Assembly (NCBI GenBank): GCA_023266115.1
Contig: JAHFRU010000015.1
Location: forward strand, 1 to 64,000
Length of the DNA stretch: 64,000 nucleotides
Direction of reading: 5' to 3'
Origin: Gammaproteobacteria bacterium
Lineage (GTDB): Bacteria; Pseudomonadota; Gammaproteobacteria; VBWC01
Position 1 is the stretch's first letter; each line of letters opens with the position of its first letter. Position numbers and translations under genes: made by a program. Of this stretch, positions 14,959 through 23,261 are shown one piece after another. Below the pieces are notes generated by a model. It ran no database searches. It was not told where the DNA came from and worked only from the letters and a program-made list of their open reading frames with translations.

Positions 14959-15822
14959 TCATGCGTGGTTCCACACAATCAGCATCTCATTGGCGTCCAT
15001 TGTACCGATCCAGGCAGTCTCCTGATCCCAATATTTCAACCCTTCAATATCTTCGGGACAATAGGCCCCAATGGCCAGACTCGATCCCGGCAACACTTTA
15101 CGGATGAATTTTTCGTTGAGTACGACAGGATGGACCTGACCCCAGCGGCGATGAAACGCTGCTGGATCGGACTTCTGAAATACTTCCGAACCGCTGGGGA
15201 AAAAGGCGATGAGCCAGCCTCCGGGCGATACGACGCCCAATTTCCGGCGCAGTGCCTCAGCAGGATCCGGGGTATGTTCGAGCACATGGGATGAAAACAC
15301 GACATCGAAGGTCCCTCTGTCCTCGATCTCGGACCAGTCGGTGAACACTTCAACCCCAAGGTTTTTGCTATAGCCGGCGCGCGGCCTAGAGAGCTCGTAG
15401 CCGATTGCCGAAAATCCGGCCTGCCGAAACTGCCAAACACCGTAACCCCAGTTTGCCCCAAAATCGAGGATCCGGGCACCGCGTGGCACCGACAGCACTT
15501 CCAGCAGCTCGATAACGCGCGAGAAATCCTTTGCCGAACCCCGGAAACCAGCTGCCATCAGACTATTCAACGTTGCCGCGTCGGGTACGTCCGTGGTCAG
15601 CCCCGCCTGCTGATAGCCGCGCTGATAGAAGCTGGCCATTTCCGCCGGCGTTTCATAGGGCCAGCGGTACAACAGCTCACAGTCAACACACCGCCGCAGA
15701 TCGTGGAAAACTTTGCGGTCCACTCGCTGCGATGCCTGGGAACCGCAGCTCGGACAACAGCGCTTTTGGTAACCGCGCCGAAGGAGACCACCCAAACCAT
15801 ATTGAAGCTTTTGCCAATCCAT
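14959..15822 (-). CDS. Zinc-ribbon class I methyltransferase
   Basis: A four-Cys zinc ribbon (CCPSCGSQA at about 22-30, then RRCVDCELLYRWP at about 43-55) precedes a class I SAM-binding domain: motif I RILDFGANWGYGVWQF near 115-130, FDVVFSSHVLEHTPDP near 173-188, and SPGGWLIAFFP. This layout is common for methyltransferases in polysaccharide clusters that modify sugar nucleotides or glycans. The protein is 287 aa and looks complete. The gene is 57 bp from the flippase gene and runs into the next glycosyltransferase without a real gap. Confidence 0.8.
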   Translation of the reverse strand: MDWQKLQYGLGGLLRRGYQKRCCPSCGSQASQRVDRKVFHDLRRCVDCELLYRWPYETPAEMASFYQRGYQQAGLTTDVPDAATLNSLMAAGFRGSAKDFSRVIELLEVLSVPRGARILDFGANWGYGVWQFRQAGFSAIGYELSRPRAGYSKNLGVEVFTDWSEIEDRGTFDVVFSSHVLEHTPDPAEALRRKLGVVSPGGWLIAFFPSGSEVFQKSDPAAFHRRWGQVHPVVLNEKFIRKVLPGSSLAIGAYCPEDIEGLKYWDQETAWIGTMDANEMLIVWNHA

Positions 15823-15878
15823 CAGGAACCTTTCTCCCAGTTCGCCATGCGAGTCGTGACATCAGTCACGGGAAGTAC

Positions 15879-17204
15879 TCATGATCCAATCAATACCAGA
15901 CTAAATAGCAGTATGCCGAGGATGGCGTATGCCGCCAAAAACGCTATTGCCAGTCCGGTCACTCCAAAAGTCGGAACAAGCCATGCTGTAATGGTCAAGA
16001 GCGCCATGCCCCAAACCAGATTCACGCCGAGAACCCACCATGCCCTGTTCATGCCAAACAGCGCTCCGGATGCAATTTTTGCGAGCGCATGAAGTGGCGC
16101 AGCGGCCAACAAAAGCACCAGTACCATCCCCCCCTCGCGAAAGCCGGGCCCGTAGAGACTCATGACCCATGGACTCAAGAAGGCGACGAGGAGCACGGCC
16201 GGCAAGGACATGGCAAGCATCAGCCCGCAAATCCCGAGCGTAACCCTGCGAAAGCGTTCCCTTCTGCCTGCTTCCCATTCCTGGACGAGTACAGGGATGC
16301 TCACCGACATAAGAATCATCGGGATAAACACCATGGGACCATGCCACTGATACGCGGCATTATATATACCGAGTTCTGCATAACCGTTTGGATTACGTGC
16401 GACCAGCGTCATGCAAAACCAAAGCGCTGGGGTCGCCACCAGGCCTGACAAAAGACTAGGTAAGCTATAACCGGTCAGAATACGCCAGTCAGTCCAGCAT
16501 CCCCCATAGCACACCGCGATGTTCCGGGTTCCCAGCTCATTCGTTAGCACGATGCGGCCGACCAGCCAGACCGCGCTGGCGCCGAGTGCCAACCCAAGCA
16601 AGGCGCCTTCGACACCCATGAAGTAGGCCAGCGTCACCATGGCTATCAAGGACACCACGCCATCGAGAATGTTGAGCTTGGCGATGAGGTCAAATTTTTC
16701 CAGACCGGCGAGCACGCCGCCCTGGATGCCCCGAAACGCCGTGGCGGCCATCAGCAGTACCCCCAGGTTCAGGGCTGTTTGCAAATGCGGCGCCTCGAGT
16801 ACCGTGCGGGCGATGTACCCCGAGGCCACAACTAACACAGCCGCGGCGAGAAGTACGGCTCCGATGGACGCCGACATGACCAAGGCGATGACACGACCGG
16901 CCCGATCGGGATCGGCGACAGCGTGCTGCGCCACGAAACGCGTCACCGTCCCGCCGAGCCCCAGCCCCGCCATAAGACCCACGACACCGAGAGTGGTCTG
17001 GATCAAGCCGAACTCTCCGAATCGCACCTGTCCCAGCAGGCGCGCAACAAGAATCATCGCCACTAACACCAGAATACGTGATATCGCCGAGCCGAACAGA
17101 CTCCACAACGAACCGCGCGCCAAACGCCTTGCGATTGACGAAGACAGCAGCCTTTTATAAACCGGGGCGGGCAGAATCGCTTGTGCGATGGAAGACAGGG
17201 ACAT
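15879..17204 (-). CDS. Polysaccharide flippase (Wzx-like, MOP superfamily)
   Basis: The 441-aa membrane protein has about 12-14 hydrophobic helices and the conserved N-terminal start of the MATE/MOP exporters: ARGSLWSLFGSAISR, then LLGQVRFGEFGL. A central motif resembling Wzx (NAAYQWHGPMVFIPMIL) and the C-terminal LALAFLAAYAILGILLF-type helices agree. It should flip lipid-linked repeat units across the inner membrane for the polymerase encoded at 12106-13590. A 242-bp gap separates it from the Wzc-like gene upstream, so an internal promoter is possible. Confidence 0.85.
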   Translation of the reverse strand: MSLSSIAQAILPAPVYKRLLSSSIARRLARGSLWSLFGSAISRILVLVAMILVARLLGQVRFGEFGLIQTTLGVVGLMAGLGLGGTVTRFVAQHAVADPDRAGRVIALVMSASIGAVLLAAAVLVVASGYIARTVLEAPHLQTALNLGVLLMAATAFRGIQGGVLAGLEKFDLIAKLNILDGVVSLIAMVTLAYFMGVEGALLGLALGASAVWLVGRIVLTNELGTRNIAVCYGGCWTDWRILTGYSLPSLLSGLVATPALWFCMTLVARNPNGYAELGIYNAAYQWHGPMVFIPMILMSVSIPVLVQEWEAGRRERFRRVTLGICGLMLAMSLPAVLLVAFLSPWVMSLYGPGFREGGMVLVLLLAAAPLHALAKIASGALFGMNRAWWVLGVNLVWGMALLTITAWLVPTFGVTGLAIAFLAAYAILGILLFSLVLIGS

Positions 17205-17446
17205 GGGTTGTGGTATGCGTACGTGCTCTGTGATTTGTGAAAATTATAGCCAAGGCACTACATGTAAAGACACATGTGTCTAATTAGGAAGCCGAGGTAA
17301 TTGTCGAACACACGTTGAACTAATCCGATCCGTGGATACTGATCATGGGCCAGTGGATTTCCCATACGGTGTGCCCCTAACGGTGTTTATCCAGGCGGCA
17401 TTGGCATGGAGGACGTATAACATCAGGACATTCGCATACGGCTCTA
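17205..17446 (-). other. Intergenic gap inside the EPS locus
   Basis: The 242-bp spacer is the largest in the operon, is AT-richer than the flanking genes and holds no convincing reading frame. A perfect 10-bp palindrome ACACATGTGT lies at 17270-17279, about 65 bp upstream of the flippase start, with a related ACATGT just before it. It may be an operator or part of an internal promoter region. No terminator with a T-tract is evident. Confidence 0.35.
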
Positions 17447-19696
17447 TTACAAAATCCGATCAGGCTTTCCCTTGCTCGCTGCATGTGCCACGTAATCGCC
17501 GGTGTAATAACCACCGTAGTAATTGCGGCCGTAATAGCTTTGCAGTTTTTTTGGATCCACCAGCGACAATACTGCACCAACAGGCTCGATATTATTGGCA
17601 CGCAGGCGTTTAACCGCTTCTTGCGCCATCGGGTACGTCGTGTCGTCGAACTTGACAGAAAGAATAACGGCATCGACAAGATTGCCCACGACAATAGGGT
17701 CACTGACCGGTAACACGGGAGCCGTGTCGACAATTATGTATTCAAATTTCTGTTTCAGGTCTTCAAAAGACTTCTTGAAGGTTTTAGATGACAACAGTTC
17801 CAGTGGGTTCGGCGGTACCTTTCCCGTCGGCATAATAAATAAATTTTCGCATTTTTTATCTTGCCGATAACATGCCTCCAGCGTTTCGGACCCCAGCAAC
17901 CATTCCGAAAGCCCCGCACCTCGGCCGAACTTTGCCACGTGCCGAATCGCGGGTTTACGCATGTCGCCATCAATTAACAGCGTACGGCCTAGTTGACTGA
18001 ACGCAATGGCCAGATTAAAGGCCAAGGTCGTTTTTCCTTCGCCCTGCTTGGTGGATGTAATCATTAGCGTCTTGACGGGATTGTCGGGATTGGAAAATAG
18101 AATGCCCGTACGCACGTTATTCACTGCCTCGGCAAAGGTGGAGCGCGGGTTTTTAATTATATCGCGCTCGGGCACCACCACTTTACCTGCTGGTTTTTCC
18201 ACTAGCGTCAGTTTCGCTAATACGGGTAACAATAATCGGTCTTCAACATCCTCGCTACGTTTGAAGGTGTTACTCATGTTCTCCCGAAGGAACGCGACGG
18301 CGATACCGATGAACAGGCCCAAAACCAGGGAAACCATGGCCATGCGTTTTTTATCAGGTTTATAGGGTATGGTGGGCGGCTGCGCTTGATCGACTACACG
18401 GACATTGGTCGCATTGCTGTCGCCTGCGGTATCGATCTCTTTGAAACGGGCGAGAAATGTATCGTAGAGTTGGCGGTTAGTTTCCACCTCTCGCTCCAGT
18501 TTAGCTAACACAAAACCCTTGCCTGTTACGTTGCGCATTTCGGCCTGTTGCTGTTCCAGCTGAAGCTCTGCCCCGGTCTCTCTGGATTGAGCAGCCTCAT
18601 ATTCCTTGCGAATGCTGTCCACGACCTGGCGTACTTCACGTGCCAGGCGGCGATCGGCCTCTTCCAGATCAGCTTTTGCAGCAACAATCTTCGGATGTTT
18701 ATCGCCATAGCGTTCATTCAACTCTGAAAATTTCTGCTTGAGCGTTCCGTGCTCAGCGGACAGCTGATCGATCACCTTATTCCCAAGAATCGGTATCAAC
18801 GCCGCATAACCACGCCCTTCTTCGATTATGTGTTGTACCTGCTGGTAACGAATGTAGGCCGTTGACCGGTCGGTCTGCGCCTTGACAAGCTCAGTGGTCA
18901 GATCACCTATACGTGCATTAATCATATGTCGACGGTTTTCAGTATCCACCATCGATTCACGGGACTGATATGTCTGCAGTGCTCCTTCTGATTGCGCGAG
19001 CTGACTACGCAAGCCCGTTAAGCGATCACTCAACCATGATGTTGCCTCCTTGACCTTTGCAAGGCGCGATTCCATGCCATATTCGCTATAGGCTTGAGCC
19101 GTAGCATTGGTGATTTTTGCTGCCAGCTCCGCATCGGTCGATTCATAATTGATAATAACAATCTGACTTTTTTGACCGCCCTGTACGCTGAGATTCTTCC
19201 GAAGTCTTTCGATTGCAGCAACGCGCTGCGCAGTTTTATCAATGGCCGCTGGCGTTTGCGATAACCAATCTCCTAGCCACGAGAGCACAAGGCCCGTTGG
19301 CCCCGTACCGTCGGCTCCCAGGAATACGGCGTTGTCCGCCAGGCTGAGTTTGTCCACAACGGTTTCAGCGATGGCACGACTGCGAATAAGCTCGTACTGG
19401 GTTTCGTAGAACAGCATGAGTGGCGGTGCGCCGTCGAGCGGCTGCAGATTGACCAACTTCGGCTGGGCGGGTTCAACTAACAAGGTTGCTGAAGCTCTAT
19501 ATACGGGAGTGGTCGCGAATGCCGTTAGCCCGCCGATGAGCACGGCGGCGAAGGTGATAGCCAGTACGCCCCATTTATGACGCAGCACGAGGCGCCAGTA
19601 GTCGAGGAGCGTGTGCTCCGCTTCTTCTTCAAGATACTCATGTTCGAAATCGGCTTCGGTGTGTTGTGTGCCGGCCTGGCGTATGGGTTTTTTCAT
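17447..19696 (-). CDS. Polysaccharide co-polymerase and tyrosine autokinase (Wzc-like)
   Basis: The 749-aa protein combines a Wzz-type domain with a bacterial tyrosine kinase. TM1 is near residues 40-60, followed by a long periplasmic coiled-coil region (about 190-430) with a GNVR-like segment, then TM2 around 455-475 (ALVLGLFIGIAVAF type). The cytoplasmic kinase has Walker A TKQGEGKTT (about 549-557), A' LLIDGDMRKP (573-582) and B YIIVDTAP (653-660). The C-terminus is a tyrosine cluster (YYGRNYYGGYYTGDY, 721-735), the autophosphorylation tail. It should control polymerisation and export with the Wza-like protein. Its ATG overlaps the stop of the 92-aa frame upstream by 4 bp. Confidence 0.92.
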   Translation of the reverse strand: MKKPIRQAGTQHTEADFEHEYLEEEAEHTLLDYWRLVLRHKWGVLAITFAAVLIGGLTAFATTPVYRASATLLVEPAQPKLVNLQPLDGAPPLMLFYETQYELIRSRAIAETVVDKLSLADNAVFLGADGTGPTGLVLSWLGDWLSQTPAAIDKTAQRVAAIERLRKNLSVQGGQKSQIVIINYESTDAELAAKITNATAQAYSEYGMESRLAKVKEATSWLSDRLTGLRSQLAQSEGALQTYQSRESMVDTENRRHMINARIGDLTTELVKAQTDRSTAYIRYQQVQHIIEEGRGYAALIPILGNKVIDQLSAEHGTLKQKFSELNERYGDKHPKIVAAKADLEEADRRLAREVRQVVDSIRKEYEAAQSRETGAELQLEQQQAEMRNVTGKGFVLAKLEREVETNRQLYDTFLARFKEIDTAGDSNATNVRVVDQAQPPTIPYKPDKKRMAMVSLVLGLFIGIAVAFLRENMSNTFKRSEDVEDRLLLPVLAKLTLVEKPAGKVVVPERDIIKNPRSTFAEAVNNVRTGILFSNPDNPVKTLMITSTKQGEGKTTLAFNLAIAFSQLGRTLLIDGDMRKPAIRHVAKFGRGAGLSEWLLGSETLEACYRQDKKCENLFIMPTGKVPPNPLELLSSKTFKKSFEDLKQKFEYIIVDTAPVLPVSDPIVVGNLVDAVILSVKFDDTTYPMAQEAVKRLRANNIEPVGAVLSLVDPKKLQSYYGRNYYGGYYTGDYVAHAASKGKPDRIL

Positions 19697-19971
19697 GTGC
19701 TTTTTACCGCCGGGTCGGCGTTATCGGGTACTGAGAGATTTATGTGTCGCATCCTGTTCACTGCTCCGGGCATTACTCTGGCTCCTACGCCCATGTAGTC
19801 GTGCCCCATGCGTTGCTCAACCTCCTGCAACCCTGCAATCGCCGCCTTCGCCGGAAGGAAGAAGGCCCGGTATGTTCCCCGCCGCGCGCCTTTTGAGCAA
19901 ATCAAGGTACCGAATTTCATTGGCGGCGAACCCGTCGCGACACCGCAATCAGTGGCTATTAGGTTGTCCAT
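19693..19971 (-). CDS. Coupled small ORF of 92 aa between Wza-like and Wzc-like genes
   Basis: I do not recognise this protein. Its start shares a base with the stop of the Wza-like gene (TAATG) and its stop overlaps the Wzc-like start (ATGA), so the frame fits exactly between two coupled genes. This would be a striking coincidence for a non-coding spacer. It has no signal peptide or clear membrane helix, one Cys pair near the N-terminus (Cys9, Cys25) and a basic first half. Sequence complexity looks ordinary, but codon usage cannot be judged by eye. It may be a small EPS regulator, or a frame that only maintains coupling. Confidence 0.5.
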   Translation of the reverse strand: MDNLIATDCGVATGSPPMKFGTLICSKGARRGTYRAFFLPAKAAIAGLQEVEQRMGHDYMGVGARVMPGAVNRMRHINLSVPDNADPAVKST

Positions 19972-20525
19972 TAGAAAAACGACTCGCCGACAGTGAGAAT
20001 GTCGCCCGGGCCGACCGCTGAATCCATGTCGACTGTTATTTCTTTTCCCGGCTCTTCCTCGGCGATCTTCTTGAGTTTGCTTTCGGAGCCACGCACGGTA
20101 AATCCGCCGGCCAGTGCTACCGCCTTACGTACTGTCAGGCCTTCGACATAGTTGTAGCCACCAGGTTTTTCGACCTGGCCACTGACATAAAACATGCGGT
20201 ATTCAAGTATCGATACGGTGATCTTGGGCTTGTTCAGGTACCCGTCACGCAAGCGCTCGTCAAGGCGCGCTTCCAGTTCGGCGAGCGTAAGATTACTCAC
20301 GGTGATTTCGCCCAGTAACGGAAACGATACCGTGCCATTGGTACCGACCCGCACTTTATTGAGGCTCAGGTCGGGCTCGTCAAACACTGTGATCGACAGC
20401 AGGTCGCCGGCGCCGATCCGGTAGGTATCGGGCTCGGCAGCGTTGGTGAGACTCACGACACAGATCAGTAGTAAAACAACTACTAACAGCCGGAGTACGT
20501 TGAGTTGTATGGCCTTGCTATTCAT
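19971..20525 (-). CDS. Polysaccharide export protein (Wza/SLBB family)
   Basis: The 184-aa protein has an N-terminal export signal (hydrophobic residues 11-28, cleavage near TNA-AEP). The Poly_export domain follows: TYRIGAGDLLSITVFDEPDLS (near 34-54 in parts), FPLLGEITVSNLTLAELEARL and PKITVSILEYR. An SLBB ligand-binding domain then starts at VSGQVEKPGGYNYVEGLTV. It lacks the C-terminal alpha-helical outer-membrane barrel of E. coli Wza, so it belongs to the short class. There is no lipobox Cys. It probably works with the EpsL-like barrel encoded upstream to pass polymer through the outer membrane. Confidence 0.88.
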   Translation of the reverse strand: MNSKAIQLNVLRLLVVVLLLICVVSLTNAAEPDTYRIGAGDLLSITVFDEPDLSLNKVRVGTNGTVSFPLLGEITVSNLTLAELEARLDERLRDGYLNKPKITVSILEYRMFYVSGQVEKPGGYNYVEGLTVRKAVALAGGFTVRGSESKLKKIAEEEPGKEITVDMDSAVGPGDILTVGESFF

Positions 20526-20609
20526 GTCCGCATGTTCAAGATATAAACAAATGGGCTAATAACCCGAGACCGCTCAGGGTACGTCCAACAGTCCAGTGAC
20601 CGCTCGCGT

Positions 20610-21803
20610 CTATCTAGGCGGTGCGTACGTCAGTGTTATAAAAAAGGTGTTAACTTCATAGTTCAGCCCCAGAACATCCGAATCACGGATTTTTAAACCA
20701 TAACTCCCTGCAAGATCAAGGCGATCCGTCATGTCATACGTTAATCCAAAGCCGGCAACGGTCAAATAATCCAGGCGACTGCCATCGCTATAGTCATCGC
20801 TTTCAATGCCTGCATGCGCTTTAACGCTTAACAGCTCCGCTAATGCATGCTCCCAGGCAATGGATGCGCCGGTGGCCACATAGTAACTCGCCGTCGCCTG
20901 CGAACTTTCCCGGGTTTCCCTGATCAACCTGATGTTAATCAGGTCTATCCGCCGGGGCTCCCAGCTGACCTCGCCACTGACGGTGAATCCGTTAAAGTCG
21001 CGCAGTGCCGCATCATCCAGATTTTTTTCCAGGATGCCCAACCGTAAATTACCGGTGGTCTGCCCGGTAGCTTCCCATTGCGCGCCTACCAGCGTACGGG
21101 TTTCGCTGCTGTCCAGGTTGACTGCCGCCGGACCGGCGTAGTCGACTTCCTTCTGGCTGACTTCCAGAATCGCGGCGGTTTTTCCTGTGAAATTGTAGAA
21201 AAACGTACCAGTGAAGGTGCGGATATCGCGGTCACGGGCTTCTTGTGCATTGTTGGTGAAGTCCAGCCCGGCGGATTCGACTGACAGTGCAATTTGACCC
21301 TGACTGGTGCGGCGCCCGTAAACGAGCTCGCCAAACAAACGCCCTTCTTGCCAAAGATCAGGATTGGCAGACAACACCGTACCGGTCCCGGGTGCGCCGC
21401 GCTGGTCATGCGACCAGCGGTAACCACCTGCCAGGTTCACATTCAGTTTTGGCGTGACATCGAGCAGCAGGTCGGCACCCAGCTTGTTGTCGTCGTAGTT
21501 TTCGTCGGACTTGTCACTGTATCTGGCAAACTCGCCTTCGTAAATCAGGCCCAACACATGCTTGCCAAATACCGCCCTATGCGTTAATGCCGGCGAGAGT
21601 ATATAAATGATGTCACTGGTTTTATTGGTGTCGGCGCTGAGGATATTGTCGTTCGCCCGCAGACCGACTGCCACCGTGGGGTAGAGCCCGGTGTCGATTT
21701 CAGCGGAGCTGGGTTGCGCGAAGGCCACTGGCATTGCGCCGACATGAAGGCAGCCGACCCCGAGTAGTACGTTGGCTATCGCCTGCATTTTATAAAGAAT
21801 CAT
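20610..21803 (-). CDS. EPS-locus outer-membrane beta-barrel protein (EpsL-like)
   Basis: I start at the ATG that directly follows AGGGAGGCG. Longer upstream frames are not supported. The 397-aa product has a signal peptide (residues 1-30, cleavage after AFA) and a mature chain of alternating hydrophobic strands with aromatic girdles, such as HVLGLIYEGEFARY and LNVNLAGGYRWSHDQRG, ending with NTFFITLTYAPPR, a typical last outer-membrane strand. It resembles the EpsL/PelB-like barrels placed first in exopolysaccharide operons. Its role in polymer export is inferred from context. Confidence 0.75.
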   Translation of the reverse strand: MILYKMQAIANVLLGVGCLHVGAMPVAFAQPSSAEIDTGLYPTVAVGLRANDNILSADTNKTSDIIYILSPALTHRAVFGKHVLGLIYEGEFARYSDKSDENYDDNKLGADLLLDVTPKLNVNLAGGYRWSHDQRGAPGTGTVLSANPDLWQEGRLFGELVYGRRTSQGQIALSVESAGLDFTNNAQEARDRDIRTFTGTFFYNFTGKTAAILEVSQKEVDYAGPAAVNLDSSETRTLVGAQWEATGQTTGNLRLGILEKNLDDAALRDFNGFTVSGEVSWEPRRIDLINIRLIRETRESSQATASYYVATGASIAWEHALAELLSVKAHAGIESDDYSDGSRLDYLTVAGFGLTYDMTDRLDLAGSYGLKIRDSDVLGLNYEVNTFFITLTYAPPR

Positions 21804-22230
21804 CGCCTCCCTTTCCGGACTATTACGCAATAGCACGCTTGACCGTATACGCCCCATGGACCATGCGGCGTCCGGAGTTTGCCGGGAAGCCGGGAACGTA
21901 GTTCGGGATGGACTGACGTCCTTCCTGCTCGTCTTGCTCTTGCCGTTGTTTCCGCCGTCGGCGCCCTGCGCATTCCGGCCTTTTTGTTCGTTGCCTTTAG
22001 CCATATTGCGAGGCCCGCCCGCAGCAGCTGCACGGCAAGCGGCGAACCATATCCGCTGCCTCGCCGGGCGCAAAACCCGCCGCGGACATCGGCTGGTCAG
22101 CACCAATGCGATTCCTTTCATATTACTCGCGATATCAGCCTGAGACTTGCTGATATTCGGTTGATGTTGCCTAAGGCAACGACTGCGGCAATCAATGAAT
22201 GCTTCGGGAACGCGGATATATTCAGACCTG
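21804..22230. other. Upstream region of the EPS operon
   Basis: About 430 bp without a supported gene. A frame running through it in phase with the EpsL-like gene is a shadow, since it lacks family-like sequence and the true start has a strong ribosome-binding site. An inverted repeat, ATATCAGC at 22132-22139 and GCTGATAT at 22149-22156 with a 9-nt loop, lies about 330 bp upstream of the EpsL-like start. It is a candidate operator for the operon. Confidence 0.4.
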
Positions 22231-22233
22231 CAT

Positions 22234-22571
22234 CGCCCGGCGGGCCGGTCGCTCTTGCCCCGGTGTTCCCTCGCCCCTGTGGCGCTTCGCGCCGAACCCG
22301 ATCCAGCAATCGGGGGTTCGAATCCCGGCACCCAGCGCCCCTTCCCGGGCATTTGCCTTGCCATCCACCAAATCTACATCAACTGGCGGAGAGGGAGGGA
22401 TTACTCGGCGCTACGCGCCTCACCCTCCGGGCCGCCGTCGCTTACGCTCCGGCGTTCTCTCGCACCCCGCTTGTCAAAATCGAGGATTCGAATCCCGCAA
22501 CATTCCCGGTTCTTAACCGGATTCACGGTACATCGACCCGCACTTTTCAATCTGGCGGAGAGGGAGGGATT
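22234..22571 (-). repeat. Degenerate tandem repeats copying the tRNA-Ser 3' end
   Basis: The last 20 bp of the tRNA-Ser gene (minus strand, ending CCTCTCCGCCAG) recur exactly at 22383-22402, 169 bp downstream of the tRNA copy at 22552-22571. The DNA preceding each copy is also related. It shows CGGTGTTCCCTCGCC versus CGGCGTTCTCTCGCA, and the T-arm-like palindrome GGTTCGAATCCCG versus GATTCGAATCCCG, in the same order with about 19 bp more in the left unit. The arrangement recalls the tRNA-derived repeats behind E. coli tyrT. It could also be an attachment-site duplication. Confidence 0.5.
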
Positions 22572-22642
22572 CGAACCCTCGATACGTTTACACGTATACA
22601 CACTTTCCAGGCGTGCTCCTTCAACCGCTCGGACACCTCTCC
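22553..22642 (-). tRNA. tRNA-Ser (anticodon GGA)
   Basis: The minus strand reads GGAGAGGTGTCCGAGCGG at the 5' end, a D-arm GGTTGAAGGAGC and an anticodon stem-loop with CTGGAAAG (anticodon GGA). A long variable arm typical of class II serine tRNAs follows (around TGTATACGTGTAAACGTA), then the T-arm GGGTTCGAATCCC and the acceptor end CTCTCCG followed by an encoded CCA. All stems pair. It reads UCC/UCU codons. It marks the boundary between the EPS region and the core genes. Confidence 0.95.
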
Positions 22643-23012
22643 AAAACTCTACATGACCATTTGTTACTTTTGGTCGCGCGTACGCACATTGAAACCGCAC
22701 AGCAAGTAGCGCGTACCTTGCTACGAGGGCCGGCCTGCGGCCGCTCCGAACTGTTGCCTCCCCCCATCCTTGGTGTTCGCCCTTCGGGCGCGCTGCGCGC
22801 GTCCCATTTTGCGCCCGGCAACAATGGTCCAGACAATATCGGTCAACCGCTCGCCCACTCCGAAACCAAAGGCGCGTCAGGGTAAACCAGAAGCGGACCT
22901 CATGCAATTTTCTCCGCTTGCGGCAATTTACCCTGCTATCAGTCACTATATTGCGTTGACCCTGAGCGATCCGTTGCGTTAACGTACGTCATTCTCGCGA
23001 GGAACAGCGGCT
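22643..23012. other. Intergenic region between tRNA-Ser and xseB
   Basis: About 370 bp with no supported gene. GC-rich self-complementary stretches (GGCCGGCCTGCGGCC near 22730 and GCCCTTCGGGCGCGCTGCGCGC near 22780) look like intergenic hairpins. A TTGACC box near 22957 could belong to the xseB promoter, but the matching -10 is poor. The divergent promoters of the tRNA and of xseB-ispA-dxs must lie here. Confidence 0.35.
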
Positions 23013-23261
23013 TTGCCCAGAAAAAAAGATCAAGCGTTTGATTTTGAAGGTGCTTTGAAAGAAATGGAAGCGCTGGTCGAGCGCCTGGAAGAAGGTGATA
23101 TCGGTCTCGAGGAATCCCTGCGGCAATTCGAGCGCGGTGTCGAGCTGACGCGCGCCTGTCAGAAGGCGCTCGCCGACGCCGAACAAAAGGTCAACAAACT
23201 GATAGAGAGAAATGGAAACGTTGAATTCGAGTCATTCGAAGCGGGCACCAACGAAGACTGA
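23013..23261 (+). CDS. xseB: Exodeoxyribonuclease VII small subunit
   Basis: The 82-aa protein has the conserved XseB pattern: FEGALKEMEALVERLEEGDI, then LEESLRQFERGVELTRACQKAL, two helices that bind the C-terminal part of XseA. Length is normal (about 70-85 aa). The start is a TTG, 14 bp after a GAGGA box; no ATG is available in frame. It overlaps the ispA start by about 50 bp. The pairing with ispA and dxs is a standard gammaproteobacterial order. xseA is not in the window. Confidence 0.92.
   Translation: MPRKKDQAFDFEGALKEMEALVERLEEGDIGLEESLRQFERGVELTRACQKALADAEQKVNKLIERNGNVEFESFEAGTNED

Noticed and set aside
7246-21803. Exosortase/PEP-CTERM-type EPS system
   Set aside because: The AsnB and deacetylase genes recall exosortase-associated loci, but no exosortase, no PEP-CTERM protein and no PrsK/PrsR genes are in the window. 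The order instead fits a Wzx/Wzy locus.
22300-22520. Second tRNA suggested by GGTTCGAATCCC at two places
   Set aside because: Only T-arm-like palindromes are present. No D-arm, anticodon stem or acceptor stem can be formed around them, so they are treated as parts of the tRNA-derived repeats.
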